From positions 1 to 39,730 of the forward strand of contig NZ_JANLNV010000076.1 of NCBI RefSeq assembly GCF_025465935.1: a stretch of 39,730 nucleotides of DNA. The letters run 5' to 3'. Made by a program: the position numbers and the translations under genes. Shown here one piece after another: positions 36,674 through 39,730 of this stretch. The DNA is from Pseudomonas sp. 7P_10.2_Bac1 (lineage in GTDB: Bacteria > Pseudomonadota > Gammaproteobacteria > Pseudomonadales > Pseudomonadaceae). Positions within the stretch are counted from its first letter, which is position 1, and every line of letters starts with the position of its first letter. Under the pieces are notes generated by a model. That model searched no databases. It worked only from the letters and a program-made list of their open reading frames with translations, and was not told the origin of the DNA.

Positions 36674-39520
36674 TTACAGGCTGGAAATCCGCGCGTGCTG
36701 GTCAGCCAACTTGCTCAAGGCTTGTTCAGCCTCGGCCAGTTTGGCGCGTTCCTTGTCGATGACTTCGGCCGGAGCCTTGTCTACGAAAGCTGCATTCGAC
36801 AGTTTTCCGCCAACGCGGGCCACTTCGCCGTGCAAACGCTGGATTTCCTTGTCCAGGCGCGCCAGCTCGGCATCTTTGTCGATCAGCCCGGCCATGGGTA
36901 CCAACACTTCCATCTCGCCGACCAGAGCAGTGGCGGACAGCGGCGCTTCGGCACCGTCTTGCAGTACGGTGATCGACTCGAGTTTAGCCAGCTTTTTCAG
37001 CAGGGCATCATTCTCGGTCAGACGGCGCTGGTCTTCGCTGCTCACGTTTTTCAGGTACAGCTGCAGCGGTTTGCCCGGGCCAATGTTCATTTCGCCACGG
37101 ATGTTACGCGTACCCAGCATCAGACCCTTGAGCCATTCGATGTCGCCTTCGGCCGCTTGGTCGATGCGTGCTTCGTTGGCCACCGGCCAAGGTTGCAGCA
37201 TGATGGTCTTGCCCTCGGCACCGGCCAGCGGCGCGAGGCGCTGCCAGATTTCTTCGGTGATGAATGGCATGAACGGATGCGCCAGGCGCAGTGCCACTTC
37301 CAGTACCCGAACCAGCGTGCGACGCGTGCCGCGTTGACGCTCAACCGGCGCGTTCTCGTCCCACAGTACAGGCTTGGACAGTTCCAGGTACCAGTCGCAA
37401 TACTGGTTCCAGATGAACTCGTACAAGGCTTGGGCGGCCAGGTCGAAACGGAACTGGTCGAGGTGACGAGTCACTTCGGCCTCGGTGCGCTGCAACTGCG
37501 AGATGATCCAGCGATCAGCCAGCGACAGTTCGTAGGCTTCGCCGTTCTGGCCGCAGTCCTCGCCCTTGTCCAGCACGTAGCGCGCGGCGTTCCAGATCTT
37601 GTTGCAGAAGTTGCGATAACCTTCCACGCGGCCCATGTCGAACTTGATGTCGCGACCGGTGGATGCCAGCGAACAGAACGTGAAGCGCAAGGCGTCGGTG
37701 CCGTAGCTGGCGATGCCGTCGGCGAATTCGTCGCGGGTTTGCTTCTCGATCTTCTTCAGCAGTTTTGGCTGCATCAGACCCGTGGTGCGTTTGGCAACCA
37801 GGTCTTCGAGTGCGATACCGTCGATGATGTCCAGCGGGTCCAGCACGTTGCCCTTGGACTTGGACATCTTCTGGCCCTGGCCGTCACGTACCAGGCCGTG
37901 TACATACACGGTCTTGAACGGAACTTGCGGGGTGCCGTCTTCGTTTTTCACCAAATGCATGGTGAGCATGATCATCCGGGCAACCCAGAAGAAAATGATG
38001 TCGAAGCCGGTGACCAGCACGTCAGTCGGGTGGAAGGTTTTCAGGAAATCGGTCTGCTCAGGCCAGCCCAGGGTGGAGAACGTCCACAGGCCCGAACTGA
38101 ACCAGGTGTCGAGTACGTCGTTGTCCTGTTGCAGCGCAACGTCCGGGCCAAGGTTGTGCTTGGCGCGCACTTCGGCTTCGTCGCGGCCTACGTACACTTT
38201 GCCCGACTCGTCGTACCAGGCCGGGATCCGGTGGCCCCACCACAGCTGACGGCTGATGCACCAGTCCTGGATGTCACGCATCCACGAGAAGTACATGTTC
38301 TCGTACTGTTTAGGCACGAACGCGATGCGCCCGTCTTCAACGGCGGCGATGGCAGGTTCTGCCAATGGCTTGGTCGACACGTACCACTGGTCGGTCAGCC
38401 ACGGTTCGATAACGGTGCCCGAACGGTCACCTTTCGGCACTTTCAAGGCGTGATCGTCGACGCTGACCAACAGGCCCGCTTCGTCGAAGTCCGCGACGAT
38501 TAGCTTACGCGCCTCAAAACGGTCCAGGCCCACGTATTTGGCGGGCAGGGTGCCGTCGATGGAATCGTTCAGCGTACCGTCGAGGTTGAATACTTGAACG
38601 GCCGGCAGCACGGCTGCGTTCTTGTCGAAGATGTTCAGCAGCGGCAGGTTGTGGCGCTTGCCGACTTCGTAGTCGTTGAAATCGTGGGCCGGGGTGATTT
38701 TCACGCAGCCGGTGCCGAATTCAGGGTCGCAGTAGTCGTCTGCGATGATCGGGATACGGCGGCCAACCAGTGGCAGTTCGACAAACTTGCCGATCAGGGC
38801 TTTGTAGCGTTCGTCTTGCGGGTTTACTGCGACAGCCGAGTCACCGAGCATGGTTTCCGGGCGGGTGGTGGCTACGACCAGATAGTCCAGACCTTCAGCG
38901 GTCTTGGCGCCGTCAGCCAGCGGGTAGCGCAGGTTCCACAGGAAACCTTTCTCGTCGTGGTTTTCCACTTCAAGGTCGGAGATGGCAGTGTGCAGCTTGG
39001 TGTCCCAGTTGACCAGGCGCTTGCCACGGTAGATCAGGCCGTCTTCGTGCAGGCGTACAAAGGCTTCTTTCACCGCTTCGGACAGGCCGTCGTCCATGGT
39101 GAAGCGCTCGCGGCTCCAGTCTACGGACGAGCCCAGGCGGCGGATCTGACGGCTGATGTTGCCACCGGATTGATCTTTCCATTCCCAGACTTTCTCGAGG
39201 AATTTCTCGCGGCCCAGGTCGTGGCGGTTCAGACCTTGTGCTTCGATCTGACGCTCAACCAGCATCTGGGTGGCGATGCCTGCGTGGTCTGTGCCTGGTT
39301 GCCACAAGGTGTTGCGGCCCTGCATGCGGCGGAAACGGATCAGGGCGTCCATGATCGCGTTGTTGAAGCCGTGCCCCATGTGCAGGCTGCCGGTGACGTT
39401 CGGCGGCGGGATCATGATGGTGTACGGGTCGCCCGCGCCTTGCGGGGCAAAATAATTCTCTTCTTCCCAGGTTTTGTACCAGGAAGTTTCAATTGCGTGC
39501 GGCTGGTAGGTCTTATCCAT
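36674..39520 (-). CDS. valS: Valyl-tRNA synthetase ValS
   Basis: The 948-residue class I synthetase is full length. HIGH-type motif [14 protein letters not shown] is near residue 38. The editing domain (CP1) lies around [15 protein letters not shown] and [24 protein letters not shown] is in [16 protein letters not shown] (~560). An anticodon-binding domain and a C-terminal coiled-coil arm ([20 protein letters not shown]) close the protein. It charges tRNA-Val. ATG 39520 starts [12 protein letters not shown] long open frame on the opposite strand is only a codon-bias shadow. Confidence 0.97.
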   Translation of the reverse strand: MDKTYQPHAIETSWYKTWEEENYFAPQGAGDPYTIMIPPPNVTGSLHMGHGFNNAIMDALIRFRRMQGRNTLWQPGTDHAGIATQMLVERQIEAQGLNRHDLGREKFLEKVWEWKDQSGGNISRQIRRLGSSVDWSRERFTMDDGLSEAVKEAFVRLHEDGLIYRGKRLVNWDTKLHTAISDLEVENHDEKGFLWNLRYPLADGAKTAEGLDYLVVATTRPETMLGDSAVAVNPQDERYKALIGKFVELPLVGRRIPIIADDYCDPEFGTGCVKITPAHDFNDYEVGKRHNLPLLNIFDKNAAVLPAVQVFNLDGTLNDSIDGTLPAKYVGLDRFEARKLIVADFDEAGLLVSVDDHALKVPKGDRSGTVIEPWLTDQWYVSTKPLAEPAIAAVEDGRIAFVPKQYENMYFSWMRDIQDWCISRQLWWGHRIPAWYDESGKVYVGRDEAEVRAKHNLGPDVALQQDNDVLDTWFSSGLWTFSTLGWPEQTDFLKTFHPTDVLVTGFDIIFFWVARMIMLTMHLVKNEDGTPQVPFKTVYVHGLVRDGQGQKMSKSKGNVLDPLDIIDGIALEDLVAKRTTGLMQPKLLKKIEKQTRDEFADGIASYGTDALRFTFCSLASTGRDIKFDMGRVEGYRNFCNKIWNAARYVLDKGEDCGQNGEAYELSLADRWIISQLQRTEAEVTRHLDQFRFDLAAQALYEFIWNQYCDWYLELSKPVLWDENAPVERQRGTRRTLVRVLEVALRLAHPFMPFITEEIWQRLAPLAGAEGKTIMLQPWPVANEARIDQAAEGDIEWLKGLMLGTRNIRGEMNIGPGKPLQLYLKNVSSEDQRRLTENDALLKKLAKLESITVLQDGAEAPLSATALVGEMEVLVPMAGLIDKDAELARLDKEIQRLHGEVARVGGKLSNAAFVDKAPAEVIDKERAKLAEAEQALSKLADQHARISSL

Positions 39521-39617
39521 GCGCGGCGGGACCCTTTAGGCATTAATTCAGGAAAGCCGGCAAGTATAGCGGGGCGGGACGCTGAGGGCGAGGTGTGCGC
39601 TGCATGTGGGGGAAAGT

Positions 39618-39640
39618 CTGTAGGCGCGGGCCTTGCCAGC
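39618..39640. repeat. Partial REP-like half-element near the contig end
   Basis: CTGTAGGCGCGGGCCTTGCC resembles one arm of the second-type REP. The rest is lost in the homopolymer end. Confidence 0.5.
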
Positions 39641-39645
39641 CAAAA

Positions 39646-39730
39646 ATTTAAAAAAAAAAAAAAACCCCGCCCCCCCCCCCCGCCCCGCAATATTTAAAAA
39701 AAAAAAACCCCCCCCCCCCCCCCCCCCCCC
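39646..39730. other. Low-complexity contig end (homopolymer A and C runs)
   Basis: Alternating long A and C homopolymers with nothing else. They are implausible as genomic sequence and look like an assembly or base-calling artefact. Confidence 0.85.

Noticed and set aside
35762..38503. Very long plus-strand open frame (913 codons) opposite rlmF and valS
   Set aside because: It is antisense to two well-recognised genes. Its composition (Gln/His/Val-rich, no motifs) is that of a shadow frame in GC-rich DNA.

Overview
The window reads as a chromosomal contig from a Pseudomonas of the P. fluorescens lineage. Evidence for this is the GC-rich coding sequence, many copies of the Pseudomonas REP-type palindrome that ends in GCTCGCTCCTAC, and a familiar set of genes: rhlB, aapJQMP, hupN, moaCDE, rlmF and valS. 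The last ~80 bases are homopolymer runs of A and C, so the window ends at a poorly resolved contig end. No species call is possible by eye.

Layout. 1-7920: the 3' end of a giant BapA/LapF-type adhesin gene, followed by its dedicated type I secretion machine (TolC-like outer membrane protein, LapB-type ABC transporter, HlyD-type adaptor). This is the arrangement of P. putida lapF-lapHIJ. 7921-8558: an AT-rich gap holding one small ribbon-helix-helix gene. 8559-10642 (minus): the operon yaaA - membrane protein - SDR. 10862-15210: a degenerate NodB-like deacetylase, a small conserved hypothetical gene, a PIN-PhoH ATPase with a long, apparently structured 5' leader, and a LysR regulator. 15617-17413: a DMT/YdcZ transporter divergent from moaC-moaD-moaE (molybdopterin synthesis).

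17571-23311: an orphan type VI secretion cluster. VgrG and a DUF4123 adaptor are intact. The effector gene behind them (VasX/BTH_I2691-like N-terminal region) has three frame switches and at least one in-frame stop. The following DUF6708-like membrane protein gene has a nonsense codon and a frameshift. The surrounding genes are intact, so local decay of the toxin/partner pair is more likely than general sequencing error, although this needs read-level confirmation.

23387-30201: rhlB and a carboxylesterase (minus), then the amino-acid ABC transporter operon aapJQMP. The aap operon is preceded by a textbook sigma-54 (-24/-12) promoter match and has a strong hairpin between aapJ and aapQ. 30433-33191: a FadR-type regulator overlapping the upstream region of a CynX/NimT-type MFS exporter, then a SnoaL-like protein and a GIY-YIG domain protein. 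33263-34617 (minus): yejK with a membrane-anchored glutaredoxin. 35015-35296: hupN with a strong terminator. 35558-39520 (minus): rlmF and valS.

REP-type palindromes fill many of the intergenic gaps. The most notable points are the decayed T6SS effector module, the multi-hairpin leader of the PhoH gene, the sigma-54 site ahead of aapJ, and a deacetylase that lacks its catalytic aspartates. Nothing here amounts to a clearly new system. Statements about families are from general knowledge, since no database search was possible.
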